From positions 90,533 to 154,532 of the forward strand of contig CALXCO010000002.1 in assembly GCA_944386805.1 (NCBI GenBank): DNA of 64,000 nt, given 5' to 3'. Below are positions 24,195 to 34,681 of this stretch, piece by piece. The position numbers and the translations under genes were made by a program. The notes beneath the pieces were generated by a model that did not search any database, was not told the DNA's origin, and saw nothing but the letters and a program-made list of their open reading frames with translations. Source of the stretch: an uncultured Clostridia bacterium (lineage in GTDB: Bacteria; Bacillota; Clostridia; Oscillospirales; Ruminococcaceae). Position 1 is the stretch's first letter. The number at the start of each line of letters is the position of its first letter.

Positions 24195-25904
24195 TTACTG
24201 GACCCAAACACCGTCCGCATTGACCCTGTATCCATCCGGTGTCACTGTATTGGTTAACAGCGCACCATCAGAACCAACGTAGTACCATTTGCCATCCGAC
24301 TGAATCCAGCGATTGCTGGACATTGCGCCGGAGCTGCCAAAATGGTAGGTCTTTCCGTCCGCAAGGGTCAGCCAGCGATTTTGCGCCATTGCTCCCGAAC
24401 CGCCGAACCAGTACCAGGAATTCCCGATTTTGGCCCAGCTGGATTCATACCGGGTACCATCTGCTTTCAGATAATACCAGATGCCATAATCCTTCACCCA
24501 GCAGCTGGTCTTCATCTTTCCATCAGCGCCCAGATAACGGTATTTGCCATCCTTCAGACGCCAGCATTTGACTGCGCCGGCGCCATAAGAGTTAAGATAA
24601 TACCAGTCACCCTGGTGTTCAATCCACTGATCGTGTTTACGTGCACCAGTCGTTCCAAGATCATAGGCCTTTTCGTTAATATACCGGAATCCGGTCTGCA
24701 ACACGCCGGTTGCAGCATCAAAATAATACCATTCATCGCCAATTTGCAGCCAGCCATATGCCCTCTGGCCATCCGGCTTGATGTAATAGGTGCTACCATC
24801 TTCTTTTTTCCATCCGTCAGCGCTGTTAAACGACCCATTATAATAGGTTTCCAGTTCCTGTTCTGAAACGACGGTTGTATAAGGTGCGCCGACAGAAACC
24901 TGATCGGTACAGATGACCTGCAAATCTCTGCCGTTATAGATAGCCTCCCCGTACCGGTCGCTTTCAATATTGACAACGGAATCCGGCACGACCAGTTTTC
25001 CAATACACTGATAGAACGAATAAAGTTTCAACGTTTCAGTTCCCTTTGGAAGGACAAGAGGGGTTTTGAAGGGGTGGTAACGGAAAGCAAACGACGCAAT
25101 CGTCTTCAAATTGGCATGAAGACGAATCGACTCCTTTTCATTCGGACAGGAATACAGGGTGCTGTAATCTTTTGAATACAGCAAGCCGTCATATACAGCA
25201 AAATACTTGTTGAATTCGGCGACTGTATACGCCTGGAGCGGCTTTTCAAGCTGAGAATCGGAAATTTCTTTTAAGTTTGGATGCAGTTCCAGTGTCTCAC
25301 GGTCATACGGAACGGCAATCAGCGTACTGTAATCTTTGGAATAAACTGCTCCATCATAAGCCGCAAACGTTTTATTTTGAGAAGAAACGGTAAATCCCTT
25401 TTTAGGCAAGCTTCTGTCATAGTTCCTGAGCTCAATTTTTTCACAATTGGGATGAATTTCAATGAAATCCTTCCCATCCGGAGCAGTATAAAGGATTTTA
25501 AAGTCTTTAGAATAAACTGCTCCGTCATACGATGCAAAATCCGGGTTCTCCGGGTCGACAATGTACTCCTTGGTAGAAGTCGAACAATATGGAGAGGTGA
25601 CATCTTTGCCATAGGTAATAGTATCCGCCATATCCGGGAACCAGTTCAGATCGGAAGGTGTTGTGACGCCATTCCCATATACGATATGACGATACGACTC
25701 CCAGTGATTCCACAACTCATCCGTCGCACCGGGGACCAATGTCTGTTTAAATACAATAGTATCGGTTTGATCGTCCAGTGTCCAGGTATAGGTATCGTCT
25801 ACCGTTCCCTGGTAGGTTGCAGCGTAAACCGGAGCGGATAACAGCAGGCTTCCCGTCAGCACCAGTGTACTGCCAAACATCAGCATTTTCCTGAATATCT
25901 TCAT
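24195..25904 (-). CDS. Secreted LRR_5-like surface protein with choline-binding-type repeats
   Basis: 569 residues. Signal peptide to about residue 29 (VYAA cleavage region). Residues ~118-285 hold three copies of a ~55-residue unit with the core YDGxxYSKD (starting near residues 127, 183 and 238) followed by LHPN-like turns, resembling degenerate BspA/LRR_5 repeats. From residue ~364 to the end are about nine glucan/choline-binding-type ~20-residue repeats (W-x-YY-D-x-GAMxxxxW pattern, for example GNSWYWFGGSGAMAQNRW), which dock proteins on cell-wall polymers. No catalytic domain is visible; adhesin-like role is inference. Confidence 0.87.
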   Translation of the reverse strand: MKIFRKMLMFGSTLVLTGSLLLSAPVYAATYQGTVDDTYTWTLDDQTDTIVFKQTLVPGATDELWNHWESYRHIVYGNGVTTPSDLNWFPDMADTITYGKDVTSPYCSTSTKEYIVDPENPDFASYDGAVYSKDFKILYTAPDGKDFIEIHPNCEKIELRNYDRSLPKKGFTVSSQNKTFAAYDGAVYSKDYSTLIAVPYDRETLELHPNLKEISDSQLEKPLQAYTVAEFNKYFAVYDGLLYSKDYSTLYSCPNEKESIRLHANLKTIASFAFRYHPFKTPLVLPKGTETLKLYSFYQCIGKLVVPDSVVNIESDRYGEAIYNGRDLQVICTDQVSVGAPYTTVVSEQELETYYNGSFNSADGWKKEDGSTYYIKPDGQRAYGWLQIGDEWYYFDAATGVLQTGFRYINEKAYDLGTTGARKHDQWIEHQGDWYYLNSYGAGAVKCWRLKDGKYRYLGADGKMKTSCWVKDYGIWYYLKADGTRYESSWAKIGNSWYWFGGSGAMAQNRWLTLADGKTYHFGSSGAMSSNRWIQSDGKWYYVGSDGALLTNTVTPDGYRVNADGVWVQ

Positions 25905-26131
25905 GATTCATACACTTATCCTTTCTGTCAAAAGCGTGTGCAAAGGGAACGCTTCTCTAATTGTTTAAACTGCATTGTAAAATCAGTACAAACATCTGAA
26001 GAAACTCTGATTTATATTTTCACCCTCCGCGGCGTGGGAAAATATACCTGCAAATACTTCCAGTACAGAATTTCAGAAACCAACCAGAGTTGCCTTCACC
26101 ACTAATACACATTTGCAATAAAAAAGATTGC

Positions 26132-26167
26132 AATAATTTCAAAAAAATAAATCGATTTGAAATTATT
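26132..26167. promoter_or_regulatory. Perfect 12-bp inverted repeat upstream of surface-protein gene
   Basis: AATAATTTCAAA (26132-26143) and TTTGAAATTATT (26156-26167) around a 12-base loop. The otherwise gene-free interval 25905-26263 also contains TTGCAATAA twice (26113-26121 and 26129-26137). The AT-rich repeat may be an operator or mRNA structure; no gene is seen here. Confidence 0.5.
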
Positions 26168-26195
26168 TTTCTCCCGGCATAGGACAAAAAGAACG

Positions 26196-26231
26196 CAAAA
26201 AAGCGCCTCCAGAAAACTGGAAGCGCTTTTT
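26196..26231 (-). terminator. Intrinsic terminator after tuf
   Basis: AGCGCcTCCAG and CTGGAaGCGCT around AAAA, with A/T runs on both sides; minus-strand tail TTTTTT. Confidence 0.88.
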
Positions 26232-26263
26232 GATCAGCTTAGATATTCAACCAACAGCCAAAA

Positions 26264-27466
26264 TTATTCGGTGATGGAAGAAACAACGCCGGAACCAACA
26301 GTTCTGCCGCCTTCACGGATAGCGAAGCGCAGACCTTCTTCCATAGCGATAGGAGTGATCAGCTCGACGTCGAAGTCGAGGTTATCGCCAGGCATAGCCA
26401 TTTCGGTGCCTTCACCCAGGGTGATGATACCGGTAACGTCAGTGGTACGGAAGTAGAACTGAGGTCTGTAGTTGGTGAAGAAGGGTTTATGACGTCCGCC
26501 TTCTTCTTTCTTCAGAACGTAAACGTGGCAGTGGAATTTGGTGTGGGGATGAACGGAACCGGGTTTAGCAATAACCTGGCCTCTTTCGATCTCGTTTCTC
26601 TGGATACCACGAAGCAGAGCACCAACGTTGTCACCAGCCTCAGCGTAGTCCAGAGTCTTTCTGAACATTTCCAGACCAGTGATGGTGGAAGAACCTTTTT
26701 CTTCCTTCAGGCCAACGATTTCAACAGGGTCGCCAACCTTGACAGTGCCTCTCTCGACACGGCCGGTAGCAACGGTACCACGACCAGAAATGGTCATAAC
26801 GTCCTCAACAGGCATCAGGAAGGGCTTGTCAGCAGCACGGTCAGGAGTAGGAATATACTCGTCGACAGCGTCCATCAGGTCCAGGATGCACTTGTAAGCA
26901 GGATCGTTGATATCCTGAGAGGTGCATTCCAGAGCGCCCAGAGCGGTACCACGGATGATCGGAACGTCGTCGCCGGGGAAGTCATACTCGGTCAGCAGTT
27001 CACGGATTTCCATCTCAACGAGGTCCAGCAGCTCATCGTCGTCAACCTGGTCAACTTTGTTCATGAAGACAACAATGTAGGGAACGCCTACCTGACGAGC
27101 AAGCAGGATGTGTTCACGAGTCTGGGGCATGGGGCCGTCAGCTGCGGAAACAACCAGGATAGCGCCGTCCATCTGAGCAGCACCGGTGATCATGTTCTTA
27201 ACGTAGTCAGCATGGCCGGGGCAGTCAACGTGAGCGTAGTGACGCTTGTCGGTTTCGTATTCAACGTGAGCGGTGTTGATTGTGATACCACGAGCTCTCT
27301 CTTCAGGAGCCTTGTCGATCATATCATATGCTTCGTACTGAGCCTGACCCTTCATAGCCAGAACTTTGGTGATAGCAGCAGTCAGAGTGGTTTTGCCGTG
27401 GTCAACGTGGCCGATGGTGCCAATGTTGACATGGGGCTTAGTTCTTTCGTAATGAGCCTTTGCCAT
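26264..27466 (-). CDS. tuf: Elongation factor Tu
   Basis: 400-residue GTPase delivering aminoacyl-tRNA to the ribosome. G1 GHVDHGKT, G3 [23 protein letters not shown] core DCPGHA, NKVD, and the C-terminal barrel ending SSITE are intact. AAGGAGGAA before the ATG. Last gene of the str operon, 95 bp after fusA. Confidence 0.99.
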   Translation of the reverse strand: MAKAHYERTKPHVNIGTIGHVDHGKTTLTAAITKVLAMKGQAQYEAYDMIDKAPEERARGITINTAHVEYETDKRHYAHVDCPGHADYVKNMITGAAQMDGAILVVSAADGPMPQTREHILLARQVGVPYIVVFMNKVDQVDDDELLDLVEMEIRELLTEYDFPGDDVPIIRGTALGALECTSQDINDPAYKCILDLMDAVDEYIPTPDRAADKPFLMPVEDVMTISGRGTVATGRVERGTVKVGDPVEIVGLKEEKGSSTITGLEMFRKTLDYAEAGDNVGALLRGIQRNEIERGQVIAKPGSVHPHTKFHCHVYVLKKEEGGRHKPFFTNYRPQFYFRTTDVTGIITLGEGTEMAMPGDNLDFDVELITPIAMEEGLRFAIREGGRTVGSGVVSSITE

Positions 27467-27525
27467 TGGAAAATTCCTCCTTAATTGAATAAAGAATCTG
27501 TACCATTATAGTAACAGAATTTTTC

Positions 27526-27555
27526 GGAGATTGCAAGTATTTTCTTGCAATCTCC
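27526..27555 (-). promoter_or_regulatory. Perfect hairpin between fusA and tuf without T run
   Basis: GGAGATTGCAAG-TATTTT-CTTGCAATCTCC, 12-bp stem. No T tract follows on the minus strand, so it is more likely an mRNA processing/stability element than a terminator. A TATAAT lies at 27505-27510 (minus), a possible separate tuf promoter. Confidence 0.6.
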
Positions 27556-27561
27556 AGTAAA

Positions 27562-29640
27562 TTATTTCTTGGTTCTCTCAGCAACGATCTTCTCGGCGAT
27601 GCTCTTCGGAACCTCAACATAGTGGCTGGGCTCCATGGAGTAGTTTCCACGTCCCTGAGTCTTGGAACGAAGGTCGGTTGCGTAACCGAACATCTCTGCC
27701 AGAGGAACAAGTGCGGTGATATCTTCGACGCCGTTTCTGGCTTCCATGCCCTGGATCTGACCACGGCGGGAGTTCAGGTCGCCGATAACGTCGCCCATGT
27801 ACTGCTCAGGCACTACAACGACGACTTTCATCAGAGGTTCCATGATAACGGGGTTTGCTTTTCTGAGAGCGTCCTTGATAGCCATAGAACCGGCGATCTT
27901 AAATGCCATTTCAGAAGAGTCAACCTCATGGTAAGAACCATCATACAGTTCAACCTTGACGTCAACGACGGGATAGCCAGCCAGAACACCGGACTGCAGT
28001 GCACCCTGGATACCGGCGTCAACAGCGGGGATATATTCCTTCGGAATCGAACCACCGACAACAGAGTTGATGAACTCGTAACCCTTGCCAGGTTCGTTGG
28101 GAGATACACGGATCTTAACGTGACCGTACTGACCTTTACCACCGGACTGTCTGGCGTATTTGTTTTCAACGTCAGCATTGCCCTTGATGGTTTCGCGGTA
28201 AGCAACCTGAGGCTTACCAACATTTGCTTCGACCTTGAACTCACGAAGCAGACGGTCAACGATGATTTCCAGATGCAGCTCGCCCATACCGGCGATAATG
28301 GTCTGACCGGTTTCTTCATCGGTGTAGGTCTTGAAGGTGGGGTCTTCTTCAGCCAGTTTAGCCAGAGCGATGCCCATCTTTTCAGAACCAGCCTTGGTCT
28401 TGGGCTCGATTGCAACACGGATAACAGGCTCCGGGAATTCCATCGACTCAAGAATAACTTCAGCCTTGGGATCACACAGAGTATCACCGGTGGTGGTAAC
28501 TTTCAGACCAACAGCGCCTGCGATATCACCTGCGTAGCAGGTGTCGATATCCTGGCGGTGGTTTGCATGCATCTGCAGGATACGGCCCATTCTCTCGGAT
28601 TTCTGCTTAACCGAGTTGTAAACGGTAGTGCCGGCGTCGACCTTACCGGAGTATACACGGAAGTAGCAGAGTTTACCGACAAAGGGGTCAGTAGCGATCT
28701 TGAATGCCAGTGCTGCGAAGGGCTCGTCATCAGAAGAATGACGTTCAACTTCTTCACCGGTATTGGGATCGATACCCTTGATAGCGGGAATATCGGTAGG
28801 AGCAGGCATGTAATCGACGATAGCGTCGAGCAGCTTCTGCATACCTTTATTGAAGTGAGCGGAACCGCACAGAACCGGAACGAAGGTGTTTGCGATGGTC
28901 TGCGCACGGATAGCCTTCTTCAGTTCATCGATAGTGATATCATCGCCGTCGAGGTATTTTTCCATGATCGTGTCATCGTTTTCAGCGAGGGCTTCGATCA
29001 TTTCGCCTCTGTACTGTTCAGCCTTTTCCTTCATATCGTCGGGGATATCAACAATCGAGATATCCTCACCGATCTTATCATTATAATAGTAAGCCTTCAT
29101 TTCGAGCAGGTCGATCAGGCCTACGAAGTCCGCCTCAGCGCCGATCGGCAGCTGAATGGGATGTGCGGGAGCGTGCAGACGCTCATGCATCATATCGACA
29201 GCGTTGTAGAAGTCCGCGCCCATAATGTCCATCTTGTTGACGAAGCACATACGCGGAACATGATAGTTGTCGGCCTGATGCCAGACAGTCTCGGACTGGG
29301 GTTCTACGCCGCCCTTGGCACAGAAAACTGTGACAGAGCCGTCAAGAACACGCAGCGAACGTTCAACCTCAACAGTGAAGTCAACGTGGCCGGGAGTGTC
29401 GATGATATTGACACGATGCTGTTTCCAGTAACAGGTAGTAGCAGCAGAGGTAATGGTGATACCTCTCTCCTGCTCCTGAGCCATCCAGTCCATGGTGCCG
29501 GTACCTTCGTAGGTTTCGCCCATCTTGTGAATCTTACCGGTGTAAAACAGAATACGTTCGGTAACGGTGGTTTTACCTGCGTCGATGTGCGCCATGATAC
29601 CAATATTTCGTGTCATTTCAAGGGATACGTCTCTAGGCAT
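27562..29640 (-). CDS. fusA: Elongation factor G
   Basis: 692-residue translocation GTPase. [30 protein letters not shown] core AHIDAGKTT at residues ~17-25, [12 protein letters not shown], and C-terminal domains IV-V are complete. The ATG at 29640 is preferred over a TTG two codons upstream by spacing from AAAAGGATG. The 29641-29843 gap to rpsG shows no gene. Confidence 0.98.
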   Translation of the reverse strand: MPRDVSLEMTRNIGIMAHIDAGKTTVTERILFYTGKIHKMGETYEGTGTMDWMAQEQERGITITSAATTCYWKQHRVNIIDTPGHVDFTVEVERSLRVLDGSVTVFCAKGGVEPQSETVWHQADNYHVPRMCFVNKMDIMGADFYNAVDMMHERLHAPAHPIQLPIGAEADFVGLIDLLEMKAYYYNDKIGEDISIVDIPDDMKEKAEQYRGEMIEALAENDDTIMEKYLDGDDITIDELKKAIRAQTIANTFVPVLCGSAHFNKGMQKLLDAIVDYMPAPTDIPAIKGIDPNTGEEVERHSSDDEPFAALAFKIATDPFVGKLCYFRVYSGKVDAGTTVYNSVKQKSERMGRILQMHANHRQDIDTCYAGDIAGAVGLKVTTTGDTLCDPKAEVILESMEFPEPVIRVAIEPKTKAGSEKMGIALAKLAEEDPTFKTYTDEETGQTIIAGMGELHLEIIVDRLLREFKVEANVGKPQVAYRETIKGNADVENKYARQSGGKGQYGHVKIRVSPNEPGKGYEFINSVVGGSIPKEYIPAVDAGIQGALQSGVLAGYPVVDVKVELYDGSYHEVDSSEMAFKIAGSMAIKDALRKANPVIMEPLMKVVVVVPEQYMGDVIGDLNSRRGQIQGMEARNGVEDITALVPLAEMFGYATDLRSKTQGRGNYSMEPSHYVEVPKSIAEKIVAERTKK

Positions 29641-29843
29641 ATTCAATCATCCTTTTAATATGTTGGCACAAAATACGAGTGAAAGCTGCGCTTTCAAACT
29701 TACTCTATATTCCAGGCGAGGCAGCGGGATTTAACTTCCCCCTGCCGCCGCCAGTCGTATTATCAAAAAACGTTTGTAACCTGTCCTCAGGCAGTATGCC
29801 CAAAAACCAGGCATCATATGCGTTCCTTATAAAAGGAAAGACA

Positions 29844-30314
29844 TTACCATCTGAAATGTGCGAAAGCCTTGTTGGCTTCAGCCATCTTATGGGTATCATC
29901 ACGTTTCTTGCAAGCTCCGCCAGTATTGTTCAGAGCATCCATGATCTCGCCGGCAAGACGTTCTTTCATCGTCTTTTCGGAACGGGATCTTGCATAGGTG
30001 GTGAGCCATCTCAGGCCCAGGGTCTGTCTTCTTTCGGGACGGACCTCCATCGGAACCTGGTAGGTAGCGCCGCCGACACGACGGGACTTAACCTCCAGAA
30101 CGGGCATGATGTTTTCGAGTGCTTCGGTAAAAGCATCGAGCGCATCTTTACCGGTCTTTTCAGCTACGATATCAAATGCACCGTAGACGATTTTCTGAGC
30201 GACACCCTTCTTGCCGTCCAGCATAACGCTGTTGACCAGACGGGTAACCAGTTTGGAATTGTATACAGGATCTGCCAGAACATCACGTTTGGCAATTCGA
30301 CCTCTTCTAGGCAC
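29844..30314 (-). CDS. rpsG: 30S ribosomal protein S7
   Basis: 156 residues from a GTG start at 30314, matching the standard S7 beginning [11 protein letters not shown] and length; GGAGGG is seven bases upstream. An upstream in-frame GTG at 30332 would add six unrelated residues. S7 nucleates the 30S head and often represses the str operon. Confidence 0.97.
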   Translation of the reverse strand: MPRRGRIAKRDVLADPVYNSKLVTRLVNSVMLDGKKGVAQKIVYGAFDIVAEKTGKDALDAFTEALENIMPVLEVKSRRVGGATYQVPMEVRPERRQTLGLRWLTTYARSRSEKTMKERLAGEIMDALNNTGGACKKRDDTHKMAEANKAFAHFRW

Positions 30315-30447
30315 TTTACTTCCCTCCTTCACAGAATGAATTCATCGGTACTCGAAAGTAATTGTCCTCCGTCAGCGCTCAAAGGCCGAATCTTTATCGA
30401 ATCGTGCCATATGGGCCTTCGGTTATGCCGTTATCCGGCCTCCGGAA

Positions 30448-30873
30448 TTACTTTTTCGCACCAGCTTTCGGACGTTTTGCACCGTATTTGGAACGGGACT
30501 GCATTCTTCCGTTGACGCCCTGGGTATCCAGAGTACCACGGATAATGTGGTAACGAACACCAGGAAGGTCCTTAACACGTCCGCCGCGGATCATAACAAC
30601 AGAGTGTTCCTGCAGGTTATGACCTTCACCGGGAATATAAGCTGATACTTCCATTCCGTTGGTCAGACGAACTCTGGCAACTTTACGAAGAGCAGAGTTA
30701 GGCTTTTTAGGGGTCATGGTTCTAACCGCAGTGCAGACACCTCTCTTCTGAGGAGAAGTCTGGTCGGTAGCCTCTTTGGTCATGGAGTTGTATCCACGGT
30801 TCAGAGCAGGCGCGGTGGACTTCTTTACCAGGGAAGTTCTGCTTTTTCTTACGAGCTGGTTAAAAGTAGGCAT
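30448..30873 (-). CDS. rpsL: 30S ribosomal protein S12
   Basis: 141 residues. [11 protein letters not shown] and [13 protein letters not shown] carry lysines at the classical streptomycin-resistance positions, so these look wild type. TAAGGAGGT upstream. First gene of the rpsL-rpsG-fusA-tuf group. Confidence 0.98.
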   Translation of the reverse strand: MPTFNQLVRKSRTSLVKKSTAPALNRGYNSMTKEATDQTSPQKRGVCTAVRTMTPKKPNSALRKVARVRLTNGMEVSAYIPGEGHNLQEHSVVMIRGGRVKDLPGVRYHIIRGTLDTQGVNGRMQSRSKYGAKRPKAGAKK

Positions 30874-30901
30874 ATGGCACCTCCTTACTTATTTATTAGC
30901 G

Positions 30902-30957
30902 GGGACAATCTGTCCCACACAATTTATAATTTTATCACATGCTTGTTCGGCTGTCAA
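30902..30957 (-). promoter_or_regulatory. Str operon promoter and leader hairpin
   Basis: Minus strand TTGACA (30952-30957) and TAAAAT (30929-30934), spacer 17 bp. Just downstream GGGACA-ATC-TGTCCC (30902-30916 region) can form a leader hairpin close to the rpsL ribosome site. Confidence 0.75.
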
Positions 30958-31047
30958 GGAAAAACCGAAAAATCCGCCGGTTTGCGCGAAAAACTTTGCC
31001 GCAAAATCGGATTCGATTTTATTGAACCTGTACAACCCCACATGTCA

Positions 31048-31077
31048 CAAAACGGCGTCTCTGGTCGAGACGCCGTC
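31048..31077 (-). terminator. Intrinsic terminator after rpoC
   Basis: ACGGCGTCTC-TGGTC-GAGACGCCGT, perfect 10-bp stem, followed on the minus strand by TTTTG. Confidence 0.85.
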
Positions 31078-31102
31078 TGTCTTACCTTAAACTGTCTGCC
31101 AA

Positions 31103-34100
31103 TCAGTCTGCCGGAGCAGCGGGAGCAGCAGGTGCGCTGTTTTCAGCAGCCGCGGTGGTTTCTCCTTCCGGATGGGTCGGGACAACCTGAACATCGTTGT
31201 AGCATCTCATGCCGGTACCGGCAGGAATCAGCTTACCGATGATAACGTTTTCTTTCAGACCCATCAGGTGGTCGGTCTTGCCCTTGATTGCAGCATCGGT
31301 CAGGACCTTGGTAGTTTCCTGGAAGGAAGCCGCCGACAGGAACGACTCGGTTGCAAGAGCAGCCTTGGTGATACCCAGCAGGACAGGTTCATAGGTGATC
31401 AGCGAAACCGCCTCACCCGCATCGATGCGGGCCTGCAGCCGCTGGTTCTCACGGTAAACGTCGCTGCGCTCCATGATCGAGCCGGTCAGCAGTTCGGTAG
31501 ATCCGGGGTCTTTAATCCGGACCTTCTTCATCATCTGACGGACGATAACTTCGATATGTTTATCGTTGGTATCAACGCCCTGCAGACGGTAGGTCTTCTG
31601 AACCTCACTGATCAGGTAATCCTGAACCGCCTTTTCACCCTTGACTGCAAGGATGTCATGCGGGTTGATCGCACCTTCGGTCAGCGGATCGCCCAATGCA
31701 ATTTGCTGCCCCTCGGTGACCTTGATCTTAAAGCCATACGGAATATTGTAGCGTTTTTCGCCTTCCTCGCCGGTTACAACAATAACCGTCTGGCGTTTTT
31801 CTTCTGTAAAGTGGATGGTGCCGCCGATTTCGGAGATAATCGCGCTGTTCTTCGGTTTACGGCTTTCAAACAGCTCAACGACACGGGGAAGACCCTGTGT
31901 AATATCCTCAGCGTTCGCGATACCGCCGGTATGGAAGGTACGCATCGTCAGCTGGGTACCAGGTTCGCCGATCGACTGAGCAGCGATTACGCCAACCGTT
32001 TCGCCGACTGCGATTGCCTTGCCGTTTGCAAGGTTCGCGCCGTAGCACTTCGCACAGATGCCCTGCGGCGAATGGCAGGTCAGGATCGAACGGATCTTGA
32101 CGGAGGTTGCACCAGCAGCGATGATCTTCTTGGCGTCATCCTCGTCCATGATCTTGTCTTTGGAGACCAGAACCTCTCCGGTGACCGGATCGACAAAATC
32201 GTCGACCAGATAACGTCCCTGCAGACGTTCCTGCAAGGTTTCGATCATTTCCTTGCCTTCACGGATATCGCTGATGACCAGGCCGTCATCGGTTCCGCAG
32301 TCTTCCTGACGGATGATAACGTCCTGAGAAACGTCAACCAGACGTCTGGTCAGGTAACCAGAGTCAGCGGTACGCAGTGCGGTATCGGCCAGGCCTTTAC
32401 GTGCGCCTCGCGAGGAGATGAAGTATTCCAGGATGGTCAGACCTTCACGGTAGTTCGCCTTGATAGGCAGCTCGATGGTCGCACCGGCGGTGTTCGCAAT
32501 CAGGCCGCGCATACCGGCCAGCTGTCTGATCTGTGCCTTAGAACCACGCGCACCAGAGTCAGCCATCATGAAGATCGGGTTGAACTCATCCATCGCAGCG
32601 GTCTGTGCCTCAGCGACAGCATTGGTGGTGTCGTTCCAGATACGGATGACACGGTCTTTACGTTCCTGTTCGGAAAGCAGACCGCTTTCGTACTGACGGT
32701 TGATCGACAGCGCTGCTTTTTCAGCGTCAGCGACCAGCTGTTTCTTTTCAGGCGGGATGGTTGCGTCGCTGACAGCGACGGTGATTGCGCCCTTGGTGGA
32801 GTATTTATAACCCTGTGCCTTAATCCGGTCCAGTACCTCACAGGTACGGGCAGTGCCATGGACACGGATGCAGCGGTCGATAATCTTACCCAGTTCTTTC
32901 TTGCCGACCTTGAACTCGATTTCCAGTTTGAACTTGTTCTCCGGAATCGAACGGTCGACAAAGCCCAGGTCCTGCGGAATCGGGTCGTTGAAGATCAGAC
33001 GGCCGCAGGTGGTTTCGATCAGCTGGCTTTCCTCACCCTTGACCATCCGAACACGGATTTTCGCCTGAAGGGTGATGACGCCGTCCTGATATGCCATCAG
33101 GACCTCGTTGACATCGCGGAAGACCTTGCCTTCGCCCTTGTCGCCCGGCTTAATCATCGTCAGATAGTAAGAACCGAGGATCATATCCTGGGTAGGAACG
33201 GTGATTGGCTTGCCGTCAGCAGGTTTAAGCAGGTTGTTAGCAGCCAGCATCAGGAAGCGGGCCTCAGCCTGTGCCTCAGCGGACAGCGGGACATGGATAG
33301 CCATCTGGTCGCCGTCGAAGTCGGCGTTATATGCGGTACAAACCAGCGGATGCAGTTTAAGTGCACGGCCTTCGACCAGAACCGGTTCGAATGCCTGAAT
33401 ACCCAGACGGTGCAGGGTAGGTGCGCGGTTCAGCATGACGGGATGGTCTTTGATGACGACTTCCAGTGCGTCCCAGACTTCCGGTTTTGCGCGGTCAACC
33501 GCTTTACGTGCAGATTTGATATTGGCAGCAGCGCCGGTCTCAACCAGGCGCTTCATGACAAACGGCTTGAACAGTTCGAGCGCCATTTCTTTCGGAACGC
33601 CGCACTGGTCCATCTTCAGGTCAGGACCGACGACGATAACGCTACGGCCGGAATAGTCAACACGTTTACCCAGCAGGTTCTGACGGAAACGGCCCTGTTT
33701 ACCTTTGAGCATATCCGACAGAGACTTGAGCGAACGGTTGTTAGGTCCGGTGACCGGACGGCCGCGGCGGCCGTTGTCGATCAGTGCGTCGACTGCTTCC
33801 TGCAGCATCCGCTTTTCATTGCGGACGATGATATCAGGAGCCTGCAGTTCCAACAGACGTTTCAGACGGTTGTTGCGATTGATGACTCTTCTGTACAGAT
33901 CATTCAGGTCAGAAGATGCAAACCGGCCGCCGTCCAGCTGAACCATCGGGCGGATATCCGGAGGGATGACCGGGACAACGTCCAGAACCATCCATTCCGG
34001 CTTCTGATCGGAGAGACGGAACGCCTCAACGCACTCCAGCCGTTTCAGGATACGGACCTTTTTCTGACCGGAAGCGTCCTTAAGCTGAGCTTTCAGTTCA

Positions 34101-34663
34101 ACCGACAGCTGCTCCAGATCGAGGTCATGCAGCAGCTTTTTGATCGACTCAGCGCCCATGCCAGCCTGGAAATCATCCTCATAGATTTCCCGCTGGTAAG
34201 CGTATTCCTTCTCATCCAGCAGCTGACCCTTCTGCAAGGGGGTGCTGCCGGGATCGGTAACGATATATTTTGCAAAGTAGAGTACCTCTTCCAGTCTTCT
34301 GGGCGAGATATCCAGAATCAGTCCCATACGGGAAGGAATTCCCTTGAAATACCAGATATGGGAGACAGGAGCGGCCAGTGTGATATGGCCCATCCGCTCA
34401 CGGCGGACCTTGGCGCGGGTAACTTCTACGCCGCACTTGTCGCAGATTTTGCCTTTGTAACGAAGGCGTTTATATTTACCGCAGTGGCATTCCCAGTCCT
34501 TGGTCGGCCCAAAGATTCTTTCGCAGAACAGGCCGTCGCGTTCAGGTTTCAGTGTGCGGTAGTTAATGGTTTCCGGCTTGGTAACCTCACCGTAAGACCA
34601 TTCGAGAATCTTTTCGGGGGAAGCCAGTCCGATTTTGATTGCTTCAAAAGTATTAAACTCCAC
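31103..34663 (-). CDS. rpoC: RNA polymerase subunit beta'
   Basis: 1186 residues. N-terminal zinc ribbon [20 protein letters not shown], catalytic [10 protein letters not shown] near residue 450, second zinc site CGTDDG...[13 protein letters not shown], bridge-helix and trigger-loop regions, and [16 protein letters not shown] all present. The C-terminal tail is Ala/Pro-rich low complexity. Begins with GTG (34663) after GAGGGAG, 18 bp after rpoB. Confidence 0.98.
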   Translation of the reverse strand: MEFNTFEAIKIGLASPEKILEWSYGEVTKPETINYRTLKPERDGLFCERIFGPTKDWECHCGKYKRLRYKGKICDKCGVEVTRAKVRRERMGHITLAAPVSHIWYFKGIPSRMGLILDISPRRLEEVLYFAKYIVTDPGSTPLQKGQLLDEKEYAYQREIYEDDFQAGMGAESIKKLLHDLDLEQLSVELKAQLKDASGQKKVRILKRLECVEAFRLSDQKPEWMVLDVVPVIPPDIRPMVQLDGGRFASSDLNDLYRRVINRNNRLKRLLELQAPDIIVRNEKRMLQEAVDALIDNGRRGRPVTGPNNRSLKSLSDMLKGKQGRFRQNLLGKRVDYSGRSVIVVGPDLKMDQCGVPKEMALELFKPFVMKRLVETGAAANIKSARKAVDRAKPEVWDALEVVIKDHPVMLNRAPTLHRLGIQAFEPVLVEGRALKLHPLVCTAYNADFDGDQMAIHVPLSAEAQAEARFLMLAANNLLKPADGKPITVPTQDMILGSYYLTMIKPGDKGEGKVFRDVNEVLMAYQDGVITLQAKIRVRMVKGEESQLIETTCGRLIFNDPIPQDLGFVDRSIPENKFKLEIEFKVGKKELGKIIDRCIRVHGTARTCEVLDRIKAQGYKYSTKGAITVAVSDATIPPEKKQLVADAEKAALSINRQYESGLLSEQERKDRVIRIWNDTTNAVAEAQTAAMDEFNPIFMMADSGARGSKAQIRQLAGMRGLIANTAGATIELPIKANYREGLTILEYFISSRGARKGLADTALRTADSGYLTRRLVDVSQDVIIRQEDCGTDDGLVISDIREGKEMIETLQERLQGRYLVDDFVDPVTGEVLVSKDKIMDEDDAKKIIAAGATSVKIRSILTCHSPQGICAKCYGANLANGKAIAVGETVGVIAAQSIGEPGTQLTMRTFHTGGIANAEDITQGLPRVVELFESRKPKNSAIISEIGGTIHFTEEKRQTVIVVTGEEGEKRYNIPYGFKIKVTEGQQIALGDPLTEGAINPHDILAVKGEKAVQDYLISEVQKTYRLQGVDTNDKHIEVIVRQMMKKVRIKDPGSTELLTGSIMERSDVYRENQRLQARIDAGEAVSLITYEPVLLGITKAALATESFLSAASFQETTKVLTDAAIKGKTDHLMGLKENVIIGKLIPAGTGMRCYNDVQVVPTHPEGETTAAAENSAPAAPAAPAD

Positions 34664-34681
34664 TCGTAACTCCCTCTTCCA

